In this document: positions 1 through 7,444 of the stretch, piece by piece
Layout of the letters: every line of letters starts with the position of its first letter
Position numbering within the stretch: the stretch's first letter is position 1
Origin: Clostridium sp.
GTDB taxonomy: Bacteria > Bacillota > Clostridia > Lachnospirales > Lachnospiraceae
Assembly: GCA_021770825.1 (NCBI GenBank)
Contig: JAETQD010000003.1
Location: forward strand, 1 to 64,000
DNA: 64,000 nucleotides
Direction: 5' to 3'
Notes under the pieces: model-generated
Database searches by the model: none
Seen by the model: the letters and a program-made list of their open reading frames with translations, nothing else
What the model was told of the DNA's origin: nothing
Program-made: the position numbers and the translations under genes

Positions 1-2
1 TG

Positions 3-31
3 TTGATTATTTGAGGATGGAATGATATAAT
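3..31 (+). promoter_or_regulatory. Sigma-A promoter for the leader ORF and rluF operon
   Basis: TTGATT (3-8) and TATAAT (26-31) are separated by 17 bases, close to the sigma-A consensus. Transcription would begin near 38. The in-frame ATG at 30 lies inside the -10 box, so it cannot start the downstream protein. Confidence 0.7.
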
Positions 32-63
32 GCAATCATGCAAAAATGAAAGAGGTGGAAAGT

Positions 64-162
64 ATGATAAAGCGCAGAGTTTATTTTTGGTGCAGACCCG
101 TGAATATGGGGGATGCCTGTTTCCTCACCAACGATCTGGAAGAAAAGCTGCCGGCAGAGTAG
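64..162 (+). CDS. 32-codon leader ORF ahead of rluF
   Basis: This is a short reading frame of 32 codons beginning MIKRRVYFWC and ending in TAG at 160-162. It is the first ORF after the promoter at 3-31 and has a strong ribosome site (AGAGGTGG, about 51-58) just before its ATG. Its stop lies about 40 bases before the likely GTG start of rluF. I do not recognise the peptide. It could be a small conserved protein or a leader peptide whose translation influences rluF. The promoter and ribosome site are the only evidence; the length is too short for coding statistics. Confidence 0.45.
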   Translation: MIKRRVYFWCRPVNMGDACFLTNDLEEKLPAE

Positions 163-203
163 AAAAAGCCCTCCCAAAAGGGTATGGAAAGGATACTAGG
201 ATT

Positions 204-1091
204 GTGGAAGAAGCCATTCGTTTGAATAAATATTTAAGTGACGCCGGAGTCTGCTCCCGGAGAGAGGCGGACAGGCTCATTGAAGAAGGAAAGGTACTGG
301 TGGACGGTGCCGTGGCTCCCATGGGCCTTAAGGTGCGGCCGGGACAGAAGGTGGTCTGTGACGGAACGCTGGTGGGCGGAAAGGAAAGCCCTGTGTTTCT
401 GGCGGTCAACAAGCCAAAGGGGATTGTCTGCACCACCTCCGATAAGGACCATGCGGAAAACATTGTGGAATTTCTTCATTATCCCCAGCGGATTTACCCC
501 GTGGGACGCCTGGACAAGGACTCGGAAGGCCTGCTTCTTATGACGAACCAGGGAGATATTGTGAATAAAATCCTCCGCGGCGGCAATAACCATGAAAAAG
601 AGTATGCAGTGGCAGTCAACAAGCCTGTGACGGAGGAGTTTCTGAAAAAAATGTGCGAAGGCGTATGGATTGAGGACTTGGCTGTGCTAACCAAACCTTG
701 TAAAGCATGGCAGACAGGCTCTCATACCTTCCACATTGTGCTGACCCAGGGCTTAAACCGACAGATTCGCCGCATGTGCCGTGCCCTGGACTACCATGTG
801 ATGAATTTAAAGCGTGTGCGGATTATGAATATTAAACTGGGAAGCCTGGAGAGGGGCGAGTACCGGGAGCTGACAGAGGAGGAGCTTAAAGGGCTTCTGG
901 CTCTGCTTAAGGACTCCACAAACCTCCCCATGGCAGAGGCAAAGGCAGCCAAAGTGCAGACTTCCAGGGGACCGCAGGGAACAAGACCCCAGGCCTCAAA
1001 GCCGCAGACTGCCGGAAAAGCAAAAGAGACAGGAAACGGAAACAGCCCGAGAATTTTCCGGGTGATACACAGACCAGACGGAAACAAGTAA
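204..1091 (+). CDS. rluF: 23S rRNA pseudouridine synthase, RluF-like
   Basis: Predicted to isomerise a uridine in 23S rRNA to pseudouridine (RluF/RsuA family). An N-terminal S4 RNA-binding domain (about residues 5-45, IRLNKYLSDAGVCSRREAD) is followed by the synthase core with the catalytic-Asp motif GRLDKDSEGL (Asp about 104). The last 60 or so residues are a Lys/Pro/Gly-rich tail typical of RluF-type proteins. I chose GTG at 204 because it gives the usual N-terminus (MEEAIRLNKYL, 295 residues) and has AAAGGA ten bases upstream. A longer frame to ATG 30 adds non-homologous residues and starts inside the promoter. Fourteen bases separate it from ligA, so the two are probably cotranscribed. The exact target base (RluF versus RluB type) is inferred. 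Confidence 0.88.
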   Translation: MEEAIRLNKYLSDAGVCSRREADRLIEEGKVLVDGAVAPMGLKVRPGQKVVCDGTLVGGKESPVFLAVNKPKGIVCTTSDKDHAENIVEFLHYPQRIYPVGRLDKDSEGLLLMTNQGDIVNKILRGGNNHEKEYAVAVNKPVTEEFLKKMCEGVWIEDLAVLTKPCKAWQTGSHTFHIVLTQGLNRQIRRMCRALDYHVMNLKRVRIMNIKLGSLERGEYRELTEEELKGLLALLKDSTNLPMAEAKAAKVQTSRGPQGTRPQASKPQTAGKAKETGNGNSPRIFRVIHRPDGNK

Positions 1092-1104
1092 AGGAGCAGA
1101 TGGA

Positions 1105-3090
1105 ATGGATGAGAGATTAAAACGGATGAAAGAGCTTCAGACCACGCTCTCAGAGGCTACAAAAGCCTATTACCAGGAAAGCCGGGAGATTATGACCAAC
1201 TTTGAGTATGACCGGCTGTACGATGAGCTTCTAAAGCTGGAGAAAGAGACCGGGACCGTGTTTGCGGGAAGTCCCACCCAGAAGGTGGGCTATGAGGTTT
1301 TGAGTGAGCTTCCAAAGGAGCGTCATGACAAGCCGATGCTTTCCTTAAATAAAACAAAGAGCGTGGAGGAGCTAAAGGAATGGCTGGGCGGTGAGACCGG
1401 GCTTTTGTCCTGGAAGATGGACGGCCTGACCGTGGTTTTAACCTATGAGAACGGAACGCTTTCCAAGGCCGTAACAAGAGGCAACGGAGAGATCGGCGAG
1501 GTCATCACGGGAAATGCGAAAACCTTTGTGAACCTTCCCATGACAATTCCCTTTAAAGGCCGCCTGATTCTCCGTGGAGAGGCAGTGATTACCTATCTGG
1601 ATTTTGAAAAGCTGAATGCGTCCATTGACGATGTGAATGCCAGATATAAAAACCCGAGAAACCTTTGCAGCGGTTCCGTGCGGCAGCTAAACAGCGAGAT
1701 CACAGCCGGAAGAAACGTGCGGTTCATGGCATTTTCCCTGGTCCAGGCCGAGGACATGGACTTCCATAACTCCAGAAAAGAGCAGTTTCTGTGGCTGTCT
1801 TCCTTAGGCTTTGAGACTGTGGAGTTTGTGGAGGTAACTGCCAAAACTCTGGAGAGCGCTGTGGCAGGCTTTGCAGAAAAGATCAGCCATTATGAGATTC
1901 CCTCCGATGGCCTGGTGCTCATTTACGACGACATCGCATACGGCGCTTCCCTGGGGCGGACCGCCAAGTTCCCAAGGGACTCCATCGCCTTTAAATGGGC
2001 GGACGAAATCCAGGAGACCTCCCTGTCCTACATCGAATGGAGCGCATCCCGGACCGGACTCATCAATCCGGTGGCCGTTTTCGAGCCTGTGGAGCTGGAA
2101 GGCACCACCGTGAGCCGCGCCAGTGTCCACAACATCAGCATCATGGAAAGCCTGGAACTGGGTGTGGGCGACAGGATTACCGTTTACAAAGCCAATATGA
2201 TTATTCCTCAGATCGCCGATAACCTCACAAGAAGCGGCGTCAAGGACATTCCGAAGATCTGTCCGGTCTGCCAGGGAACAACGGAAATAAGAAGTATCAA
2301 CGATGTGAAATCCCTGTACTGCACCAATCCGGACTGCCAGGCAAAAAAGATCAAAAGCTTTGATCTGTTTGTCAGCAGGGATGCATTAAACATTGACGGC
2401 CTGTCGGAAATGACCCTGGAAAAATTCATTGCCGCAGGATTCATCCATGAATTTGACGATATCTTCCATCTGGACCGCCACCGGGAGGCAATCGTGACCA
2501 TGGAAGGCTTTGGAGAACGGTCCTATGAAAAGCTTGTGACCGCTGCAAAGACCGCCTCCCATACCACGCTGCCGCGGCTGGTTTATGGTCTTGGAATTGC
2601 AGGCATCGGCCTGGCCAACGCCAAGATGATCTGCCGTCATTTTAACTTTGAGCTTTCCGATATGCGTAAGGCCGATGCCGAAGAGCTCTGCGCCATCGAT
2701 GGAATCGGAGCGGTTCTGGCTGACGCATGGGTGAAATATTTTGAAAGTGAGAAGAACAACCAGGTTTTGGACCGTCTGTTAAAGGATTTGACCTTTGAAA
2801 AGGAGACTGTGGAAGCGGGAGCTCAGACTTTAGCCGGGAAGATTTTCGTGATCACCGGTTCCGTGGAAAAGTTTGGAAACCGCAAAGAACTTCAGGAGTT
2901 CATTGAGGCCAGAGGCGGAAAGGCCACCGGATCCGTGACCGCCAAGACCAGCTATTTGATCAACAACGATGTGACATCAAAGTCCTCAAAGAATAAGAAA
3001 GCCAAGGAACTGGGCATTCCGATTCTTTCCGAGACGGATTTTCTTAAGATGATAGGAGAAGAAGAACATGCCGATAAAGATACAGAATGA
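1105..3090 (+). CDS. ligA: NAD-dependent DNA ligase
   Basis: Joins nicked DNA using NAD+ in replication and repair. The adenylation motif KMDG holds the nucleophilic Lys at 104. An OB region and a four-Cys zinc finger (CPVC, then CTNPDC) follow, then helix-hairpin-helix repeats and a C-terminal BRCT domain (about 584-655, starting GKIFVITGS). At 661 residues it is near the family length. The N-terminal motifs are more divergent than in Bacillus or E. coli LigA (for example SPTQKVGYEVLSELP), as in other Lachnospiraceae-type ligases, so a second canonical ligase elsewhere cannot be excluded. The ribosome site is AAAGGAG. Its end overlaps the start of metA by 23 bases. Confidence 0.95.
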   Translation: MDERLKRMKELQTTLSEATKAYYQESREIMTNFEYDRLYDELLKLEKETGTVFAGSPTQKVGYEVLSELPKERHDKPMLSLNKTKSVEELKEWLGGETGLLSWKMDGLTVVLTYENGTLSKAVTRGNGEIGEVITGNAKTFVNLPMTIPFKGRLILRGEAVITYLDFEKLNASIDDVNARYKNPRNLCSGSVRQLNSEITAGRNVRFMAFSLVQAEDMDFHNSRKEQFLWLSSLGFETVEFVEVTAKTLESAVAGFAEKISHYEIPSDGLVLIYDDIAYGASLGRTAKFPRDSIAFKWADEIQETSLSYIEWSASRTGLINPVAVFEPVELEGTTVSRASVHNISIMESLELGVGDRITVYKANMIIPQIADNLTRSGVKDIPKICPVCQGTTEIRSINDVKSLYCTNPDCQAKKIKSFDLFVSRDALNIDGLSEMTLEKFIAAGFIHEFDDIFHLDRHREAIVTMEGFGERSYEKLVTAAKTASHTTLPRLVYGLGIAGIGLANAKMICRHFNFELSDMRKADAEELCAIDGIGAVLADAWVKYFESEKNNQVLDRLLKDLTFEKETVEAGAQTLAGKIFVITGSVEKFGNRKELQEFIEARGGKATGSVTAKTSYLINNDVTSKSSKNKKAKELGIPILSETDFLKMIGEEEHADKDTE

Positions 3091-3985
3091 TTTACCTGCA
3101 AGAGCCATACTGGAAAGTGAAAATGTATTTATCATGGACGAGGCCCGGGCCCAAAGCCAGGATATCCGTCCTCTGGAAATTTTGATTTTAAATCTCATGC
3201 CTCTTAAGGAAGATACGGAGACCCAGCTTTTGCGGGCGTTATCCAACACGCCCCTTCAGGTGGAATGCACCTACATGACCATGTCCACCCATGAGCCCAC
3301 CCATACCTCCGCCAGCCATTTAAACAAGTTTTACGTGACCTTCAAGGATGTGAAGAAAAGCCACTATGACGGCATGATCATCACCGGAGCCCCGGTGGAG
3401 CTCATGGAGTATGAGGAGGTCAATTACTGGGATGAGCTTAAGGAGATCATGGAATGGAGCAAGACTCATGTGACCTCCACCATGCATCTTTGCTGGGGGG
3501 CCCAGGCCGGACTGTATTACCACTATGGAATTCCCAAATATTTAAGGAAAGAAAAACTTTCCGGGATTTACACCCACAGGACCCTGGAACGGAAGGTGCC
3601 GCTCATGAGGAGTTTTGACGACTATTTCAAATGCCCCCACTCCCGGTACACAGAGGTGCGGGAAGAGGACATTTTAAAGCATCCGGAGCTTAAAATTCTG
3701 GCCAAATCCGATGAAGCAGGAGTATTTCTGGTGATGAGCCAGGACGGCCGCCAGATTTTCGTCCAGGGACACCCGGAGTACGACCGAATGACCCTGAACG
3801 GAGAATATCACAGAGATTTAAACAAGGGCCTGAATCCCGCCATCCCGAAAAACTATTACGAGCACGATGACCCATTTTCCGTTCCGCCGTTAGTGTGGCG
3901 GAACATGGCCAATACCTTGTATACAAACTGGCTGAATTTTTACGTATATCAGGTGACTCCGTATGTGCTGGGAGAGGATGTTTAA
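3068..3985 (+). CDS. metA: Homoserine O-acyltransferase, probably acetyl-CoA specific
   Basis: Acylates homoserine, the first committed step to methionine. All the family's key residues are visible: nucleophile Cys142 (HLCWGAQAG), and His235 and Glu237 (QGHPEYDR). Residue 111 is Glu (TGAPVELMEYEEV). In this family Glu111 is associated with acetyl-CoA and Gly111 with succinyl-CoA, so the product is most likely O-acetylhomoserine. The 305-residue length is normal. The ATG at 3068 has AGGAGAAG upstream inside ligA, and the 23-base overlap suggests translational coupling. No S-box or T-box element is present, because the gene is read as the last member of the rluF-ligA operon. A strong hairpin follows. 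Confidence 0.93.
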   Translation: MPIKIQNDLPARAILESENVFIMDEARAQSQDIRPLEILILNLMPLKEDTETQLLRALSNTPLQVECTYMTMSTHEPTHTSASHLNKFYVTFKDVKKSHYDGMIITGAPVELMEYEEVNYWDELKEIMEWSKTHVTSTMHLCWGAQAGLYYHYGIPKYLRKEKLSGIYTHRTLERKVPLMRSFDDYFKCPHSRYTEVREEDILKHPELKILAKSDEAGVFLVMSQDGRQIFVQGHPEYDRMTLNGEYHRDLNKGLNPAIPKNYYEHDDPFSVPPLVWRNMANTLYTNWLNFYVYQVTPYVLGEDV

Positions 3986-4010
3986 TCACCTTTCCTTTAC
4001 CCGGAATTTA

Positions 4011-4050
4011 GTGGCACTTCTGCATGCTGCAGGGGTGCCACTGTGCTTTT
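4011..4050 (+). terminator. Terminator after metA
   Basis: GTGGCAC (4011-4017) pairs with GTGCCAC (4035-4041), with an inner CTGCA/TGCAG stem, giving about 14 pairs including T-G wobbles. A T-rich stretch follows (tgtgctttt). It lies between the convergent metA and radical SAM genes. Confidence 0.65.
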
Positions 4051-4087
4051 ATATGGGAATTTCGTGGGACGGATTTGGAAGTGCGGC

Positions 4088-4906
4088 TTATAGGTGAGGA
4101 AGATTTTTTCTGTAACGCCGAAGCTCTTTTTCGCTGACTTCGGAAATGATCCGGTCAAGGGCGGCCAGAAGCTTTTCTTTATCCTCCGGAAGCCTGCCTC
4201 TGAGCTGAAAAGCATTGGAGGCTCCCATTGCGGCAAAATATGTTGAAATATTTAAGTTTTCCACCAGAGTCCGGAGTTCCCGGTATTTTTCCAGTTCTCC
4301 TTCTTCCTCCCAGTTCCCGTTTTGAATTTCCCGGTAAAGTTCAGAGTCAGGATAAATGGTCAGCATGTTGGGACCCACCAGAAACGGATGCAGTTGATTG
4401 AAAATTTTTGCAGTGGCTTTGGCGCCGGACTCTCCGTTTCCTTTTCCGGAAATACTGGTCAGGTAGAAGAAACCGTACTCAATTCCGGCTTGCCGAAGCC
4501 TTATGAGTTCTTCATCCGTCTTCTTCACAGAATCCGTAATGCGGGCAAAACAGCCGATGGATTCAACTGATGGCAGATACGTTCGGATAAGACCTGCAAT
4601 TTCGAGCAGTTTTTCTGTTTTCAAAACGAACGGATTGGCTCCGGTCAGGAAAACACGCCGGATTGGCTTGGGACTGGCTTTTCCCTGAAGGCGGGTCATC
4701 ATCTTTGAATAGGGATTTGTACGCAGCACCTGCGCTTCCAGCAAATCACTCTCAATGTCTTCCATGGGAGACATCCGGAACCGGAACGGCAAATCGTTGT
4801 ACAGAGTGCAGAATTTGCACTGGTGATGGGTACAGCCAGCAGTTACCTCGAGAAGAAGAGATTCTGCCTCATAAGGAGGACGCCAAATGGTTCCTGTGTA
4901 ATGCAT
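4088..4906 (-). CDS. Radical SAM enzyme of unknown substrate
   Basis: A radical SAM protein of 272 residues. The iron-sulfur cluster motif near the N-terminus is GCTHHQCKFCTLY, a C-x4-C-x2-C spacing seen in one branch of the superfamily, preceded by LLLEV. The ATG at 4906 is preferred over an upstream one because the complement carries GAGGTG seven bases before it and the family starts with an MHYTGT-type segment. The product is unknown; no partner enzyme or peptide substrate lies next to it. It is transcribed divergently from the HxlR regulator at 5084, and the shared gap carries an operator-like palindrome, so it is the most likely target of that regulator. Confidence 0.8.
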   Translation of the reverse strand: MHYTGTIWRPPYEAESLLLEVTAGCTHHQCKFCTLYNDLPFRFRMSPMEDIESDLLEAQVLRTNPYSKMMTRLQGKASPKPIRRVFLTGANPFVLKTEKLLEIAGLIRTYLPSVESIGCFARITDSVKKTDEELIRLRQAGIEYGFFYLTSISGKGNGESGAKATAKIFNQLHPFLVGPNMLTIYPDSELYREIQNGNWEEEGELEKYRELRTLVENLNISTYFAAMGASNAFQLRGRLPEDKEKLLAALDRIISEVSEKELRRYRKNLPHL

Positions 4907-5005
4907 AATAAACACCTCGTATCGATGGATTATGTGCAGGCAACAAGGCAAACCTGCACATGACTGCCTCGTTGAGAATATTGTAGCAGAATACAGCAAA
5001 AATAA

Positions 5006-5029
5006 AAGTACTGTACTTTTTTAGAGTAC
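5006..5029. promoter_or_regulatory. YodB-type (HxlR family) operator in a divergent gap
   Basis: GTACT (5013-5017), a 7-base spacer, then AGTAC (5025-5029) form a perfect TACT-N7-AGTA element, the pattern bound by Bacillus YodB/CatR/HypR-type HxlR regulators. A second, overlapping palindrome AAGTAC-T-GTACTT covers 5007-5019. The site sits just upstream of a TATAAT (5033-5038) facing the HxlR gene, and of a TACAAT (minus strand, about 4979-4984) facing the radical SAM gene. Autoregulation plus control of the radical SAM gene is inferred from position. Confidence 0.6.
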
Positions 5030-5083
5030 CTTTATAATCTGCATAAAATGTGTTATGCTGATTGTACGAGGGAGATAAGATAA

Positions 5084-5413
5084 ATGAGAAAATCAGAATC
5101 TGCCGTGAATCGGTGCAGGACAATTTCCACCGTGCAGAAACTGTTGGGCGGAAAATATAAGATCGAGCTTCTCTGGTATATCGGAAAATGCGATGTCAGA
5201 CGGTTCGGGCAGCTTCGCCGTCAGATCGGAGAGATTACGGAAAGCTCTTTGACGAAACAGCTTAAGGAATTGGAGGCGGATGGATTCCTCATTCGCCGCG
5301 ATTTTTGTGAGGTGCCTCCGCATGTAGAGTATAGCCTGACAGAGCTTGGCGAAAGCTTTTTGTCCGTTCTTGACTGCATGAAGGCCTGGGGAGATGAGAA
5401 TCTGTCCGATTGA
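5084..5413 (+). CDS. HxlR-family winged-helix regulator
   Basis: A 109-residue DNA-binding protein of the HxlR (DUF24) type. It shows the winged-helix core LLGGKYKIELLWYIG, then RFGQLRRQIGEITESSLTKQLKELEADGFLIRR and the wing VEYSLTELG. Cys residues at Cys11 and further along (GKCDV, DFCEV) leave redox or electrophile sensing possible, as in YodB relatives, but that is inference. The ribosome site GAGGGAGAT precedes the ATG. It is divergent from the radical SAM gene, and the gap holds a TACT-N7-AGTA palindrome. Confidence 0.88.
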   Translation: MRKSESAVNRCRTISTVQKLLGGKYKIELLWYIGKCDVRRFGQLRRQIGEITESSLTKQLKELEADGFLIRRDFCEVPPHVEYSLTELGESFLSVLDCMKAWGDENLSD

Positions 5414-5499
5414 GCGGGCAGCAGCGGCGTTCCCAGTGTAATCTTATTTGAAATTGCCGGCGGTAAGGGTTTTGAGCATATGCAGAATGGAGATAGAAT

Positions 5500-5985
5500 A
5501 TGATACGGACATTGAAAGAAAATGATTTAGCTGCGGTGGCGCAGATATGGCTTGATACAAACATCAAGGCACATAGCTTCGTACCAAGAGAATATTGGAC
5601 AGGCAATTATGAGATGGTAAAGGAGGCCTTTACGAAGGCAGAGCTCTACGTGTATGAAGAGGACGATACCAGCGAAATCAGCGGATTCATCGGTCTGATG
5701 GACAATTACATCGCGGGAATTTTTGTAAAGGAAGCCATCCAGTCAAAGGGGATTGGAAAACAATTACTGGACCATGTGAAAGCATTGAAACCCAATTTGA
5801 GTTTAAGCGTTTATCAAAAGAATACCCGGGCGGTCTGCTTTTACCAGAGAGAGCAGTTTGTGATTCAATCGGAAAATCTGGACGAAAGTACCAATGAAAA
5901 AGAATTTATCATGGTCTGGCAAAAACCGATAAATTCTGGATATGGCACCACAGAGCAAAACAGAGTGAATGGCTGGAATGTATGA
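5500..5985 (+). CDS. GNAT-family N-acetyltransferase
   Basis: A small acetyltransferase of 161 residues. It begins MIRTLKENDLAAVAQIWLDT and contains the acetyl-CoA binding stretch AIQSKGIGKQLLDHVK, followed by the NTRAVCFYQREQF segment typical of YjaB-like enzymes. The substrate is unknown. The last 17 or so residues, after the normal end near MVWQKP, look unlike the family. The TGA stop is in the same frame as the SdpI-like remnant immediately downstream, so the tail may come from the deletion that truncated that gene. Confidence 0.8.
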   Translation: MIRTLKENDLAAVAQIWLDTNIKAHSFVPREYWTGNYEMVKEAFTKAELYVYEEDDTSEISGFIGLMDNYIAGIFVKEAIQSKGIGKQLLDHVKALKPNLSLSVYQKNTRAVCFYQREQFVIQSENLDESTNEKEFIMVWQKPINSGYGTTEQNRVNGWNV

Positions 5986-6282
5986 AAGGCGCCGGGAAAA
6001 ATTAATTTTATCTACGGATACCGGACAAGGCGGTCTATGAAAAATAAGGATACGTGGGAATTCGCCCATAAATACTGTGGGAGAATCTGGTATGTCTGCG
6101 GATGGATTCTGCTTCCGATCTCCGTTGTTCCAATGCTTTTTGTGATAGGACACAGCGCGGACAGTGTGGGAACGTTGGGGGGAACCATATGTGCGGTTCA
6201 GCTTATGCCGCTTATCGGCTCGATTTTTCCTACGGAATGGGCATTGAGAAAGAATTTTGATGAAAATGGGAATAGACGGTAA
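5986..6282 (+). pseudogene. N-terminally truncated SdpI-like membrane protein
   Basis: The frame reads KAPGKINFIYGYRTRRSMKN, then DTWEFAHKYCGRIWYVCGW and a second hydrophobic helix. It ends with a TEWALRKNFDENG segment, matching the C-terminal two thirds of SdpI/YfhL-like proteins. The conserved NFIYGYRT block lies upstream of the only ATG (6037) and runs back to the TGA that ends the GNAT gene, so the first membrane helix and the original start are missing. A protein from ATG 6037 would have 81 residues. Most likely a remnant left by a deletion fusing its 5' side to the GNAT gene. SdpI relatives give immunity to toxic peptides; this copy is probably inactive. Confidence 0.65.
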
Positions 6283-6332
6283 AAACTGGTTTACTTTTGA
6301 AACGAAGAGACAGCATAGTTTAAGGAAATTTC

Positions 6333-6421
6333 TTGCATTTTAGATAAACAATATGATACAATAAATCTACACTTAAAACAGTCTTCTGTACTGTTTTCAA
6401 TCTGTTTCCGCAGGCAAACAG
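6333..6421 (+). promoter_or_regulatory. Promoter and repeated-arm leader ahead of the Rpn gene
   Basis: TTGCAT (6333-6338) and TACAAT (6357-6362) are 18 bases apart. The leader then holds AAAACAG (6375-6381), CTGTTTT (6391-6397), CTGTTT (6402-6407) and AAACAG (6416-6421). Either AAACAG arm can pair with either CTGTTT arm, giving alternative hairpins. Apart from this, I see nothing in the 6283-6521 gap. Confidence 0.4.
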
Positions 6422-6521
6422 CCTTCGGAAATCTGTGGCTATCAATTCTTTTTCGAGTTATTCCCACAATGGTTTTGCAATTGCCGATGGTATGTAGTAA
6501 AATGAAAGGAGAAACGTAGTT

Positions 6522-7390
6522 ATGTCAGAAGTAACCGGAAACCGAAGATACAAAGATGGGCTTTTTCGCTCCTTGTTTAAAGAGAAGGAGGACTTATTAA
6601 GCCTGTATAATGCTTTAAATGATTCCCATTATGAAAATCCAGAGGCGTTAGAGATTACGACCATTGAAGACGTTCTGTATATGGGAATGAAGAATGATAT
6701 GTCATTTTTGGTAGAGGATTGTCTAAATCTTTATGAGGCCCAGTCCACCTGGAATGCCAACATGCCGCTTAGGGGTCTGTTTTATTTCGCCAGGCTTTAT
6801 GCCGGATATGTGGAGTCTCACAATCTGGATATATATTCCCATTCCTGCCTGAAACTGCCGACTCCTAAGTATATGGTATTTTATAATGGAAGTGAGAAGG
6901 ATGAAGAACAAACGCAGATGAGACTGTCAACTCCCTATGAGAAGCAGGCAAATGGCGAGCCTTGCCTGGAATGTGTGGCGACTGTGTGGAATATCAACCA
7001 TGGACATAATCGAAAATTGATGGAGAAATGTAGAAAACTTTATGAGTATGCATATCTGGTGGGCAAAATCAGGGAGTTTTTGTCCAAAGGGAAAAGGCTG
7101 GAATCGGCGATAGACTTGGCGATAAAGGAGTGCTTGGAGGACGGGATTCTGACAGAATATTTATCTAAGCATCGTGCAGAGGTGAAGTTAATGATTTTAT
7201 CAGAGTATAATGAAGAATTACATTTAAAAGATACATATGAGGTAGGGAAAGCAGAAGGAAGCCGGGAAATGTTAGACCGGGTAAATGCCCTGATTGTGCT
7301 CTTCTGGCTGCCAACCGTTTGGAAGATTTAAAGAAGGCAGCAGAAGACACAGAATTTCAGAAACAGCTATTTGAGGAATTCCATTTATAA
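6522..7390 (+). pseudogene. Rpn-family nuclease, frameshifted near its C-terminus
   Basis: A PD-(D/E)XK nuclease of the Rpn (recombination-promoting nuclease, formerly YhgA-like transposase) family. The catalytic region is visible: KDGLFRSLFKEK, then Asp59 (MKNDMSFLV) and Glu72-x-Gln74 (LYEAQST). The frame read from ATG 6522 ends at 7331 after an unrelated tail (LFWLPTVWKI). Shifting by one base near 7293-7298 restores a family-like ending, ALLAANRLEDLKKAAEDTEF, with QKQLFEEFHL and a stop at 7388-7390. A single lost base (ATTTGT to ATTGT) explains it. It is either a real mutation or a sequencing error. The ribosome site AAAGGAG precedes the start. Confidence 0.75.
7191..7390 (+). other. Possible intragenic start for a small Rpn C-terminal protein
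   Basis: An in-frame ATG at 7191 lies six bases after AGAGGTG (7178-7184), a strong internal ribosome site within the nuclease frame. Some Rpn genes are known to make a short C-terminal protein (RpnS) from an internal start that blocks the full-length nuclease. If the frameshift near 7295 is repaired, this product would have about 66 residues. Assignment as an antitoxin is inference. Confidence 0.4.
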
Positions 7391-7444
7391 TATCATGACC
7401 TCAAGCGGTCATGGTGTCTCCGGCGGAATTCATCGCCCGGTCCC

